From a bacterium (GTDB lineage Bacteria > Sumerlaeota > Sumerlaeia > SLMS01): a DNA stretch of 49,531 bases. The DNA is taken from positions 1-49,531 of the forward strand of contig WGMQ01000048.1 in NCBI GenBank assembly GCA_016125005.1, given 5' to 3'. This document shows positions 17,073 through 23,468 of the stretch, in pieces (positions within the stretch are counted from its first letter, which is position 1; each line of letters opens with the position of its first letter). Under the pieces are notes generated by a model. The model had not been told where the DNA came from, made no database searches, and saw nothing but the letters and a program-made list of their open reading frames with translations. A program made the translations under genes and the position numbers.

Positions 17073-17294
17073 TCAAAGATGCTCCAAGCTGCCCGGTGGA
17101 TAAGGAGTGTGCGGATCGGCGGAAGGCACCCGCTCCAACTCCAACTCCGCCAGCAACGTCTCCCGACGAACCTCCACCGTCCGGTTCCGAATCTCCCGAA
17201 TCAGGACCTTCGTGAGGCGGATATTCTCCACCAGCAGCCGGTTGTTCTCAGCCAACAGCGCCGAGGTGGTTGCGGGAGAGGTGCCGTTACCCAC
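17073..17294 (-). CDS. Small coiled-coil protein
   Basis: A 73-residue protein starting at GTG 17294, with GAGGAGG 7 nt upstream inside the end of the preceding gene (8-bp overlap). Residues about 11-50 are a continuous heptad-patterned helix (LLAENNRLLVENIRLTKVLIREIRN). It is too short for a family call. The longer frame to 17624 is antisense-like within the pyrophosphohydrolase-like gene. Confidence 0.7.
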   Translation of the reverse strand: MGNGTSPATTSALLAENNRLLVENIRLTKVLIREIRNRTVEVRRETLLAELELERVPSADPHTPYPPGSLEHL

Positions 17295-18132
17295 GGACCA
17301 CCTCCTCCGCCGCGCGTTCGTCAATGTCCGCGATCCACGCCATCGTGACAGCGAGGCACTGGACGAGTTCCTTGCGGCGATCCGCATCGCTCGGCGCACC
17401 AACCGCCTCCGCAATCTCTTCCACCAGGATGTCCGACCAGGTGAGCTTCTTCGCCTGCGCGCTTCCGTCGCACAGCGCCTGCGCACGGTTCGGCGACGGA
17501 ATCTCATACTCGCCGCAGATCCGTTCCGGCCATCGACCCACCAACAACGGATGAATACTCGGGTAGCTCTGCTTGCCCCACTTCGCATCCTGCCGACGGC
17601 GCTCGGCCCCCGCCTCCTCGGCAATGCCCAGTTCTTGTTCGGTCAGGGAGGCGAGCGCGTCCGCTGCTCCCTCCCTGACCGACTTGGCTTGCCAGCCAAC
17701 ATCGCCCCGGGTGGATTGGGGAATGAGCCCGTCACCCAGGGACACCGCGTCCAGCTGCTCACCAGACGCGGAAGAATTGAGAAGCTTCAGAACCAAATCC
17801 CGCAGCCGCGCCGAGGTCTCCGTCCTCGGGATGTACAGCACGCTCAGCGGATTCCCACTCTCCATGATGATGAAACCCGGCAACCCCGGGTGCGGCTCGC
17901 CCAGGACAAACCGCGGCGCCACCGTCGGACGGGCATCCTCCACGTCGCTCACCCGTTCCAGATCGAAACGAAACACCCGCGCGTGCTCCAACTCGCGCCC
18001 CACCTGGTGCCCAGCCAGCGCCACCGTCCGCGCCCCCACCGACTTCAGCAGCCCGACGTACTTCTTGCCGTCGTCGCGGGTCAGCTCAACCTGGCAGCCC
18101 ACGAAGTTCTCCAACTCCTGCACGTTCCTCAT
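17287..18132 (-). CDS. Protein with MazG-like nucleotide pyrophosphohydrolase-type C-terminus
   Basis: A 281-residue protein starting at ATG 18132 behind AAGGAGG. The C-terminal region (about 175-275) has the pattern RRRQDAKWGKQSYPS…TWSDILVEEIAEAVGA…RRKELVQCLAVTMAWIADID, seen in phage and actinobacterial proteins related to MazG-type NTP pyrophosphohydrolases: an EExxE/ExxD-like metal site within helices. The first 100 residues (NFVGCQVELTRDDGKKYVGLLKSVG) look like a small beta-barrel, possibly Sm-like. Cleavage of (d)NTPs is a family-based inference. It lies downstream of a hammerhead in the early operon. Confidence 0.72.
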   Translation of the reverse strand: MRNVQELENFVGCQVELTRDDGKKYVGLLKSVGARTVALAGHQVGRELEHARVFRFDLERVSDVEDARPTVAPRFVLGEPHPGLPGFIIMESGNPLSVLYIPRTETSARLRDLVLKLLNSSASGEQLDAVSLGDGLIPQSTRGDVGWQAKSVREGAADALASLTEQELGIAEEAGAERRRQDAKWGKQSYPSIHPLLVGRWPERICGEYEIPSPNRAQALCDGSAQAKKLTWSDILVEEIAEAVGAPSDADRRKELVQCLAVTMAWIADIDERAAEEVVRG

Positions 18133-18144
18133 CGCGTCCTCCTT

Positions 18145-18173
18145 AAGGTACCGCGGGCGTCCCGCCCGCGAGG
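18145..18173. repeat. Palindromic REP-like repeat
   Basis: AAGGTACCGCGGGCGTCC, then CGCCCGCGAGG; the 8-bp arms CGCGGGCG/CGCCCGCG are perfect. It lies between hammerhead copy A and the start of the next gene, close to the ribosome-binding site. Confidence 0.78.
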
Positions 18174-18183
18174 TGAAGGTTCC

Positions 18184-18235
18184 GGACTCATCAGGCGGCG
18201 CACGACGCCGCGACCCGCCGTGGCGGGTTTCGTCC
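18184..18235 (-). ncRNA. Hammerhead ribozyme, type II (copy A)
   Basis: Minus strand: GGAC, GAAA core, stem III ACCCGC-CACG-GCGGGU, C17 at 18212, stem I GCGGCG-UCGUG-CGCCGC, core CUGAUGA, GUCC. Stem lengths are 4 (II), 6 (III) and 6 (I). Compared with copy C, the third stem I pair is G-C instead of A-U, a compensatory change. Cleavage is expected between 18212 and 18211. The TGA of the upstream gene directly abuts the motif. Confidence 0.93.
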
Positions 18236-18676
18236 TCAGCTCGTCTTGGGCGGTGTGGGGTACATCAGGGCGTGAATTTGTGCGGGGGATTCGAGGGCCT
18301 CAAAGGCGCCATCCAAGCCTGCGATATAGACGGTCGAGCCAGACTGGGCGCCGCCGGGATGAATAGCGACGATGCTCTGGCAGCGGACGTGAAGCCGTTC
18401 GCTCGGGGCGCAGGCCTGCGTCAGCTCGATGAACTCCGGCGGAACGAGGTCGAGGTACGTCGACGCCCCATCCTTTTCAACCAACCAGGTTCCCCGCGGC
18501 GATGGCTGGGGCGCGGTGCCGGTCTCGCCCTTCGCCCCCTCGCCGCGCCGCCGGACGATTTCCTTGAGGGCGCGGGCCATGTCGGACGGTTCGATCTCCA
18601 ACGGTTCCATCTCTTCGAGGGCTGCATCCACCAGCCCCTCAAGGTGTTCGATTTCCTTGATGCTCAAGTCGCTCAT
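18236..18676 (-). CDS. Early protein of unknown function
   Basis: A 146-residue acidic protein from ATG 18676, behind AAAGGAAGG. The N-terminus is helical (LSIKEIEHLEGLVDAALEEMEPLEIEPSDMARALKEIV); after a Gly/Pro-rich linker (50-62) comes a beta-rich part with LVPPEFIELTQACAPSERLHVRCQSIVAI. No family recognised. The stop codon touches the hammerhead. Longer frames reaching 19183 cross neighbouring genes antisense-like and lack a start signal. Confidence 0.75.
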   Translation of the reverse strand: MSDLSIKEIEHLEGLVDAALEEMEPLEIEPSDMARALKEIVRRRGEGAKGETGTAPQPSPRGTWLVEKDGASTYLDLVPPEFIELTQACAPSERLHVRCQSIVAIHPGGAQSGSTVYIAGLDGAFEALESPAQIHALMYPTPPKTS

Positions 18677-18716
18677 CGTGCCTTCCTTTCCATTCGGTCG
18701 AGGGTTCAGGGTTTCA

Positions 18717-18744
18717 AAGGTACCGCGGGCGTCTCGCCCGCGAG
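18717..18744. repeat. Palindromic REP-like repeat
   Basis: AAGGTACCGCGGGCGTCT, then CGCCCGCGAG. On the minus strand it follows the stop TGA-GGAC of the next gene up, the same TGAGGAC seen at the 5' side of hammerhead copy A, but no GAAA/CUGANGA core is present. Confidence 0.75.
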
Positions 18745-18753
18745 TTGACGTCC

Positions 18754-19053
18754 TCAGCCAAACAGCGCCAGTCGCTTCCCCACCTTCTTGGCACTTTCCA
18801 CAAACTGATAATCCCGGCTCGCCCGGCCCAGCTCGCTCAGCAGCATCGCCTCCCCGTCCACCAGCAGCGGAGCGATCCGGAAACGACCAGACTCCAGCTC
18901 CTCGATCCGAACCTCGATCTCCCGCACCGACGGACCCCACGCGCTCCCCAACGCCGGGCTGAACACCGCCCGCCACGTCCGAAGACCACCCTGCACCCGA
19001 CAACGGAAACGCTCCCGCCCACGCGCCTGGCTCACACCCGCAAGACGGCTCAT
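18754..19053 (-). CDS. Small early protein, unknown function
   Basis: A 99-residue basic protein starting at ATG 19053, behind GGAGG and overlapping the previous stop (ATGA). It contains TWRAVFSPALG, then VREIEVRIEELESGRFRIAPLLVDGEAMLL, an alternating pattern suggesting a small beta fold, and ends with KKVGKRLALFG. No family recognised. It is part of a run of tightly overlapping small early genes. Confidence 0.72.
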   Translation of the reverse strand: MSRLAGVSQARGRERFRCRVQGGLRTWRAVFSPALGSAWGPSVREIEVRIEELESGRFRIAPLLVDGEAMLLSELGRASRDYQFVESAKKVGKRLALFG

Positions 19054-19517
19054 GACCCCACCTCCACATCGGAGAGACGATACTCGGATTCGTAAAGCTC
19101 CTCGCCCGCGTCCGTCTTGATCGCGTAGAGCCACCGCGGCAGATCGCGTCCCCGCCGCTCCGCAAGAAATACCATCGCGACAACCCCCCAGACGGGCTCC
19201 GGATCGCCCGGCAACCGCTTGTCGGTCCTCACCCGGTCCCCGACCTGCCAAATCGGCTCAACAGGCGGCATCTTCGGAAGCGGAGCCCACCCGCAGAACC
19301 GCTCCGCCGAGGTAAACGCGGTCATCTCACCGATCCAGTAGAAGCCCCGCTTGTCCTTAAACTCGCGGAACTCGAAGCTCGCCACATGGCACACAAAACC
19401 ATCCCAGCGAGACCGCTCCAGCAGCAGCACGGCGCTTCCGTCGCGCGGGGCGCTCGACATCGGCTTCCACGGGGCACAGAGCTTAACGGCGCGCTTCTTG
19501 AGGGCACCCTTCCTCAT
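19050..19517 (-). CDS. DUF551-like small phage protein
   Basis: A 155-residue protein starting at ATG 19517, behind GGGGAGG. Residues 17-83 have the pattern WKPMSSAPRDGSAVLLL … AERFCGWAPLPKMP, the 'SAPRDG … W.PLP' form of DUF551-type phage proteins, whose function is unknown. The C-terminal half (WQVGDRVRTDKRLPG … YESEYRLSDVEV) resembles a small SH3-like barrel. It overlaps both neighbours by 4 bp, so translation is probably coupled. Confidence 0.7.
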   Translation of the reverse strand: MRKGALKKRAVKLCAPWKPMSSAPRDGSAVLLLERSRWDGFVCHVASFEFREFKDKRGFYWIGEMTAFTSAERFCGWAPLPKMPPVEPIWQVGDRVRTDKRLPGDPEPVWGVVAMVFLAERRGRDLPRWLYAIKTDAGEELYESEYRLSDVEVGS

Positions 19518-19960
19518 TTCCCCACCTCCCCGGGACCGCCGAGCCACAGCTCGGCAACACCACCCACCCGGTCACCACACGACACCCCCAGCACCATCCG
19601 AGGCCGCAGCAACGCACGCGCTCCATGCATCAAAAACACCCGCAACCTACCCGCCTTCACACCCTGCTGCTCAGGCACGCACACCAAACCTTTGCTCGTC
19701 AGGAACCGAACCAGACCCGGACGCGCCCGCCCCGCATGACTCGCACGCCGGTCACGACGCACCGCCTTCTCCACCGCAGGCACCTCCACACCAGCACCTT
19801 CCGCAGAACCAGCGTCCACACCCTGCAAATGCGCCTCATGCAACCAACGGAACAGCACCACAAAACCCTGACCGGCGTCATCCATCACCACCGGCACTTC
19901 AATCCCAGCAATCTGAAGCGAACCTTGCCGCTTGACTTCGAGGGAGCGATCGTCGCTCAT
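19514..19960 (-). CDS. Early protein, unknown function
   Basis: A 148-residue protein starting at ATG 19960. The N-terminus (LQIAGIEVPVVMDDAGQGFVVLFRWLHEAH) resembles the start of phage antirepressor-type proteins, but the match is too short to call. The middle is very basic (EKAVRRDRRASHAGRARPG), compatible with nucleic-acid binding. The stop overlaps the next start (ATGA). Confidence 0.65.
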   Translation of the reverse strand: MSDDRSLEVKRQGSLQIAGIEVPVVMDDAGQGFVVLFRWLHEAHLQGVDAGSAEGAGVEVPAVEKAVRRDRRASHAGRARPGLVRFLTSKGLVCVPEQQGVKAGRLRVFLMHGARALLRPRMVLGVSCGDRVGGVAELWLGGPGEVGK

Positions 19961-19997
19961 AAGCTTACCTTTCAGTTGAAGTTGAATGTTCCACCCC

Positions 19998-20022
19998 GAC
20001 CCCGGCGCACCACGCCGGGGTC
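19998..20022. other. GC-rich hairpin after the first leftward genes
   Basis: GACCCCGGCG and CGCCGGGGTC form a perfect 10-bp stem around CACCA. On the minus strand it directly follows the 60-residue gene and has no T-run, so it could be an attenuator or stability element rather than an intrinsic terminator. Confidence 0.55.
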
Positions 20023-20203
20023 AACTCATTGGTGCCGTTTCAGTTTCTCGATGGGGGACGTGCGCGAAGTCGTCAGCCCCGGTCTCCTCGACCGACAGCG
20101 GACCCCGCAGATTGTAAAGGGCCTCGTTCATCGCGACCCCCTTGACCGTGATGGTGACCAGTGAACCGCTCTTCATCTTGAATTGGATCGTGGCCGCCTT
20201 CAT
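20021..20203 (-). CDS. Small early protein
   Basis: A 60-residue protein whose ATG overlaps the stop of the HTH regulator (ATGA). The first half (ATIQFKMKSGSLVTITVKGVAMNEALYNL) alternates like a two- or three-stranded sheet. No family recognised. Coupling to the regulator suggests an accessory role in the switch. Confidence 0.65.
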   Translation of the reverse strand: MKAATIQFKMKSGSLVTITVKGVAMNEALYNLRGPLSVEETGADDFAHVPHRETETAPMS

Positions 20204-20736
20204 CGACGACCGCCCTTGATCAGGTTCTGAGGGATCTTCTTGAGCCTTTCGCCGTGGGCGGACTCGTGAATCACCCGCCCATTTCGCACCGCCTTCTGGG
20301 CCTCTGCGAAAGTCATCAGCTCATAGACTGGCAACGGCGACCCCGAGACACTGAAGCGGACCGCCATTGGGGTGTCCGGCGGTAGAGTCCCAACGTATGG
20401 GTCCCTCTTCTTTTCAACCTGCAGGGGCGGCGTATGGGTAGGTGGGAACACTACCGGGACGGAAGTGCCCACAGGCTGGGAATCGTGTGAAACGGCATTG
20501 TCACCAGATTCCATCAACTCCGTGAGTCCCCCGATCAGCGCCTCCAATGTCTGGAGCCGTGGGGTCTTCTTTCCAGATACCATTTCGCTGATTGTGCTCT
20601 GAGAGACCCCACTCGCCGCCGACAGCTCAATTTGGGTAACCGCGCCCCCTTTGACTGCCTCCCTGATTTTCTCGACCGCAGACGCGACCAGATGGTCGAC
20701 CTGCTCGCGGAACTGGGAAATCGATGTCTGCTGCAT
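20200..20736 (-). CDS. XRE-family HTH regulator, first gene of the leftward operon
   Basis: A 178-residue protein starting at ATG 20736, 8 nt after GGAG. Residues about 32-70 form an XRE-type HTH (TQIELSAASGVSQSTISEMVSGKKTPRLQTLEALI). The C-terminal part has no protease (S24) signature. Being first in the operon that holds the transposase, it could be the Ner/Cro-like early regulator; equally it could be the lysogenic repressor. The promoter in front of it carries an operator between its -35 and -10 elements, so autoregulation is likely. Confidence 0.85.
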   Translation of the reverse strand: MQQTSISQFREQVDHLVASAVEKIREAVKGGAVTQIELSAASGVSQSTISEMVSGKKTPRLQTLEALIGGLTELMESGDNAVSHDSQPVGTSVPVVFPPTHTPPLQVEKKRDPYVGTLPPDTPMAVRFSVSGSPLPVYELMTFAEAQKAVRNGRVIHESAHGERLKKIPQNLIKGGRR

Positions 20737-20763
20737 GTTCGGCACTCCGAATCTGATGGGGAG

Positions 20764-20792
20764 TGCATATCGCCAAGGCAATACGGCGTCAA
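20764..20792 (-). promoter_or_regulatory. Leftward promoter candidate
   Basis: On the minus strand TTGACG (-35, 20792-20787), a 17-bp spacer and TATGCA (-10, 20769-20764). Operator 1 fills the spacer, which would let its binding protein block RNA polymerase. The -10 matches TATAAT poorly. Confidence 0.55.
20768..20783. promoter_or_regulatory. Operator 1
   Basis: TATCGC-CAAG-GCAATA: one mismatch from the palindrome TATCGC-N4-GCGATA, inside the leftward promoter. Confidence 0.72.
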
Positions 20793-20799
20793 TCACGAA

Positions 20800-20815
20800 A
20801 ATCGCCATCGCGATA
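20800..20815. promoter_or_regulatory. Operator 2
   Basis: AATCGC-CATC-GCGATA: one mismatch from the palindrome. Its centre is 32 bp from operator 1. Confidence 0.72.
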
Positions 20816-20841
20816 GATATTGCGCGCGGCCGGTTTGCCGG

Positions 20842-20857
20842 TATCGCGTTGGCGATA
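20842..20857. promoter_or_regulatory. Operator 3
   Basis: TATCGC-GTTG-GCGATA: a perfect palindrome, extended to GTATCGC/GCGATAC. It lies just before the ribosome-binding site of the rightward HTH gene, 42 bp from operator 2. Confidence 0.78.
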
Positions 20858-20872
20858 CGAAGGGGTGATGCT

Positions 20873-21346
20873 ATGGAATGGTTCTACGTACTGCTTCAGG
20901 ACCTTATTAAGGACTCAAAGACTCAGGTGGAGGCGGCGAAGGCTCTCGGGGTAACTCAGTCTACCCTGTCGTCCTATGCTAACAGACACTATAAGCCGAC
21001 GCTAGAAATTGCAGAACGACTGCTCACTATTCGAGGCGGAGATGTGGCTCGGGCCATGCCTGGCTGGGTGCCAATCGAGGGCGAACTCGCTCAGGAGAAC
21101 CAGCGCCTGCGAGATCGGCTAGTCGCTCTGGAGGCGGAGAACGAGGGCCTTCGCAAGGACCGCCTCGCCTCCGACATCATGGCTGCCACCGTCATTCTCC
21201 AACGGCTGCGTGACTATCCGCCAAATGAACAGGCGGTGATTCGAGAGAATGCACGCGAGGCGCTTCGAGCGATGGGGGTTCCACAGGAGCGTATCGACGC
21301 CGCAGACCCCCTAGGTAATCCAGCGCCTGCCGCCCGGCGTCGCTGA
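20873..21346 (+). CDS. HTH regulator, first gene of the rightward arm
   Basis: A 157-residue protein starting at ATG 20873, behind AAGGGG. Residues about 17-50 are an HTH (KTQVEAAKALGVTQSTLSSYANRHYKPTLEIAERLL). Residues 65-95 form a coiled coil (AQENQRLRDRLVALEAENEGLRK), suggesting dimerisation. It is divergent from the leftward HTH gene and shares the three operators. By analogy with Mu, where the repressor is divergent from the transposase operon, this may be the lysogenic repressor. The assignment between the two regulators is open. Confidence 0.82.
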   Translation: MEWFYVLLQDLIKDSKTQVEAAKALGVTQSTLSSYANRHYKPTLEIAERLLTIRGGDVARAMPGWVPIEGELAQENQRLRDRLVALEAENEGLRKDRLASDIMAATVILQRLRDYPPNEQAVIRENAREALRAMGVPQERIDAADPLGNPAPAARRR

Positions 21347-21398
21347 TCGGCGTAACCTCCAATACCTTGGCCGCCCGCCGCCCAACCGCGTCATCACG

Positions 21399-21441
21399 GT
21401 CAATCCCGTCAATCACGTCCATTCTGTCCATCCCGTCCATC
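21399..21441. repeat. Tandem 9-bp 'GTC(A/C)ATTCC' repeat
   Basis: Degenerate tandem units GTCAATCCC, GTCAATCAC, GTCCATTCT, GTCCATCCC, GTCCATC. The same unit recurs at 36758-36792. The interval 21347-21948 otherwise has no well-supported gene; it also holds runs of 9 C (21457-21465) and 11 C (21588-21598). Confidence 0.65.
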
Positions 21442-21676
21442 AAATACCCCCCCCCTTCGCACAACCAGACTTCGCCGTTCCTTCGCCCTGTGCCCGAATA
21501 GCTAACCCATCAACCGCCCCAAGTCCAGCTTGTTCGGAACTGATATTTGTCTGACTCTCGTCTGATTCAAAGTCTGTTGAGTCATCGCCCCCCCCCCCGT
21601 CCCACATCCAGAGACACGCTCCAAAGCAGATTGCACACCACGCTAACAAAAGAACAACCTGCATCCAGATTTCCAT
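21440..21676 (-). CDS. Possible single-pass membrane protein
   Basis: A 78-residue frame starting at ATG 21676, with AAGGAT upstream. Residues 4-24 are a strong hydrophobic segment (WMQVVLLLAWCAICFGACLWMW), followed by DGGGGDDSTDFESDESQ and a low-complexity tail. The C11 tract lies just after the membrane segment and could vary the frame. It is opposite in direction to its neighbours and has no family match, so it may not be real. Confidence 0.35.
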   Translation of the reverse strand: MEIWMQVVLLLAWCAICFGACLWMWDGGGGDDSTDFESDESQTNISSEQAGLGAVDGLAIRAQGEGTAKSGCAKGGGI

Positions 21677-21948
21677 CAGATGGCATCCTTCGGGATCTGG
21701 GCTTCTGGGGAACGACGGATTGTCGCCGTTCCCCAGTACTGCCAACCGAACAATCTCGGCTGGCCTTTCGCCCTCTCGGTAGGGGTGATCGTTTCAGGGC
21801 CGGTCTCTCCCGACTGTCACGCTCTCCAGACCCCTTCCCCCAACCGCGTTTGTCGGGCTTGTCCGGGCTGGCTTTCTCGCTCCATCTCCCCCTTGCTTCT
21901 TGGTCGCGCTCGTGCAATGAGCGTTTATCTTCCAAGGAGGTAGGTTCG

Positions 21949-22152
21949 ATGTATGCAATTCAGACCTTTCATGATCATCAGGCTGCCAACGAGTGGATCC
22001 GGACTGCGGTTGAGGTGTCCGTTCAGGTCTCGGAGAAGATCCTTAAAGATCCGGTTCCCGGTGGGAACCTGGTCACATCTCTTGTGCTATGGACAGTAGT
22101 CGCCAAGTTTGAAGGTGATGTGCCGCCCGTGCCGAAACAGAGGCCTGTCTAG
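21949..22152 (+). CDS. Small accessory protein, unknown function
   Basis: A 67-residue protein with an excellent ribosome-binding site (AAGGAGGTAGG). It contains HDHQAANEWIRTAVEVSVQVSEKILKD, probably one long helix, then GGNLVTSLVLWTVVAKFEG. No family recognised. Its stop shares the palindrome CTAG with the stop of the convergent gene, so the two meet tail to tail. It lies in the accessory block next to a defence-evasion candidate. Confidence 0.72.
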   Translation: MYAIQTFHDHQAANEWIRTAVEVSVQVSEKILKDPVPGGNLVTSLVLWTVVAKFEGDVPPVPKQRPV

Positions 22153-22796
22153 GTCCGCTCCAGGTAGGTGGCCTTGCCATTCTCACCGAGAAGAATAGTT
22201 CCGGCAGGAGCCTTATCAAGGGTTTTCGTCTCAGCGCCCCGGTCGCTCGCCGGAAACTGGCGGGCGATCCCGGCGTTGGCCCACATGCAGACCTGTTCCA
22301 GGTTCGTCAGCGCCGTCGCCTTCTCACGACCATCGGGCACCAGCTCGTTGATCGCGCGTGCCAGCTCGCGAGCCATCGCCCGCAACCCCGCAATCTCCAA
22401 ACCCGCTTCCGCCGTGGGCCGGTGGTAGGTAAACGCATTCTCGATCTGGTTCGACACCTGCGGATTGGCCTTCGAGGCTCGGGTCTCAGCCGCCGGAGCC
22501 GGAGCAACCGGCATGGCACCACCGCCAACGCCAATGAACTCGAACGCCGTTCGGAAGAAATCATCCCCATAGACGCGGAGGCTTCCCACTTCATCGCGGA
22601 CGATCCAGTCCCTCAAATGTGCGAACTCGGGCCCGCCGCCATTCATCGTTCCCGGGATACGAGCACGGCAGAGTTGCCTGTCACAGATCACATTGGGCCA
22701 CTGTTCCAGGCATGGAGACGGTCCCTCGAACGTGGCGTCCGTGATCTGAACCGCCTCCATTTCTGCACCCCAGCCTCTTGGACGTACCTTAACCAT
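22149..22796 (-). CDS. Acb2/Tad1-hairpin-domain protein fused to a small phage N-terminal domain (anti-CBASS candidate)
   Basis: A 215-residue protein from ATG 22796, behind AAGGAGTC. Residues 113-181 (NPQVSNQIENAFTYHRP … ELVPDGREKATALTNLEQVCMWANAGIARQ) match the pattern of the Acb2/Tad1 hairpin family: FTYH.P, then a helix, then 'P..REK..ALT.LE….MWANA.IAR'. Members sequester cyclic oligonucleotide signals of CBASS and related defences. Residues 1-88 (MEAVQITD … LRDWIVRDEVGSLRVYGDDFFRTAFEFIG) resemble small phage proteins of the 'EAVQ … GDWIVR' type, of unknown function. An Ala/Pro linker joins them. The gene is transcribed against its neighbours, like an independently expressed accessory gene. 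Activity is inferred. Confidence 0.75.
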   Translation of the reverse strand: MVKVRPRGWGAEMEAVQITDATFEGPSPCLEQWPNVICDRQLCRARIPGTMNGGGPEFAHLRDWIVRDEVGSLRVYGDDFFRTAFEFIGVGGGAMPVAPAPAAETRASKANPQVSNQIENAFTYHRPTAEAGLEIAGLRAMARELARAINELVPDGREKATALTNLEQVCMWANAGIARQFPASDRGAETKTLDKAPAGTILLGENGKATYLERT

Positions 22797-22949
22797 GGTC
22801 GACTCCTTCAGTCTCATGGCCCGGGAAGCGATGGTGGGAAGGAGGGGAACCACCACCGCCTCGACCGGGCGACCGCGCCGTTCTCACGACGCGACCCCAC
22901 GACCCTCGCACCGCCACCCCCGACAACGAGAGCACCGCAGCAACCGCCT

Positions 22950-22980
22950 TTCTCCGTGTCTCCGTGCCTCCGTGGTGACC
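22950..22980. repeat. Dispersed CTCCGTG-type repeat
   Basis: TTCTCCGTGTCTCCGTGCCT, then CCGTGGTGACC. It lies in the 426-bp interval 22797-23222, in which I see no reliable gene; frames on both strands only read the repeat (HHGGTETRRK-like) and a G8 run at 23030-23037. Confidence 0.75.
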
Positions 22981-23222
22981 CCTCTCCCCACCCAAGAGGC
23001 GAAAGAAAAGGAAACTGACCGCATATGCAGGGGGGGGTCTCCCGCACCCGCTGTGATCCCCTGGCAACCGCAAAATTCGCTGCCAATCCTTAATTTCCTC
23101 GACAAGGGCCGCCCAAATCCCCTTAATCATTGGCCAGAGGGCGGGCACAAGAAACCGCCCCCTAACTCACCACCGACTCTGATCACGTCGGAATGGTTCC
23201 CACTCCGAGGAAGGAGGACCTC

Positions 23223-23468
23223 ATGATCGCCGAATCCCGCGATTTCACCACCGAACTCCAAACCTACGCCCAGCACGAACAGGAATTGCAGAAGGACCTG
23301 TACAAGTGGGCGGTCATCGTCGAAACCAAGCTGGTAGGGGTTTACGACACGTTCGAGGAAGCTGTCATGACCGAGGGTCAGAAGCATGGACTCGACAAAA
23401 TCTTCGTCCGGGAGATCACTCCCGTCGGATACCAGCATACCATCACCCGGCTCCTTGCGGGCTTCTGA
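23223..23468 (+). CDS. Partner protein of a retropepsin-like protease
   Basis: An 81-residue protein starting at ATG 23223, with AAGGAGG ahead. The pattern 'KWAVIVETKLVGVYDTFEEAVMTEGQKHGLDKIFVREITP' belongs to a small bacterial family ('GKW.V….VG.FDT.EEA…G….FLV..I') usually found next to a retropepsin-like aspartic protease gene. Here the protease follows with a 1-bp overlap (TGATG). Function unknown; a substrate or chaperone role is possible. Confidence 0.75.
   Translation: MIAESRDFTTELQTYAQHEQELQKDLYKWAVIVETKLVGVYDTFEEAVMTEGQKHGLDKIFVREITPVGYQHTITRLLAGF

Noticed and set aside
18717..18760. Degenerate hammerhead after the 18754-19053 gene
   Set aside because: Only the TGAGGAC edge is present; the catalytic core and stems are absent.
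21680..21943. Rightward 87-residue frame in the accessory block
   Set aside because: No ribosome-binding site and unnatural composition; the real gene begins at 21949 with AAGGAGG.
22789..23148. Leftward small gene upstream of the Acb2-like gene
   Set aside because: Its sequence mostly reads the dispersed repeat (HHGGTETRRK) and a G/C run; overlapping frames are equally open.
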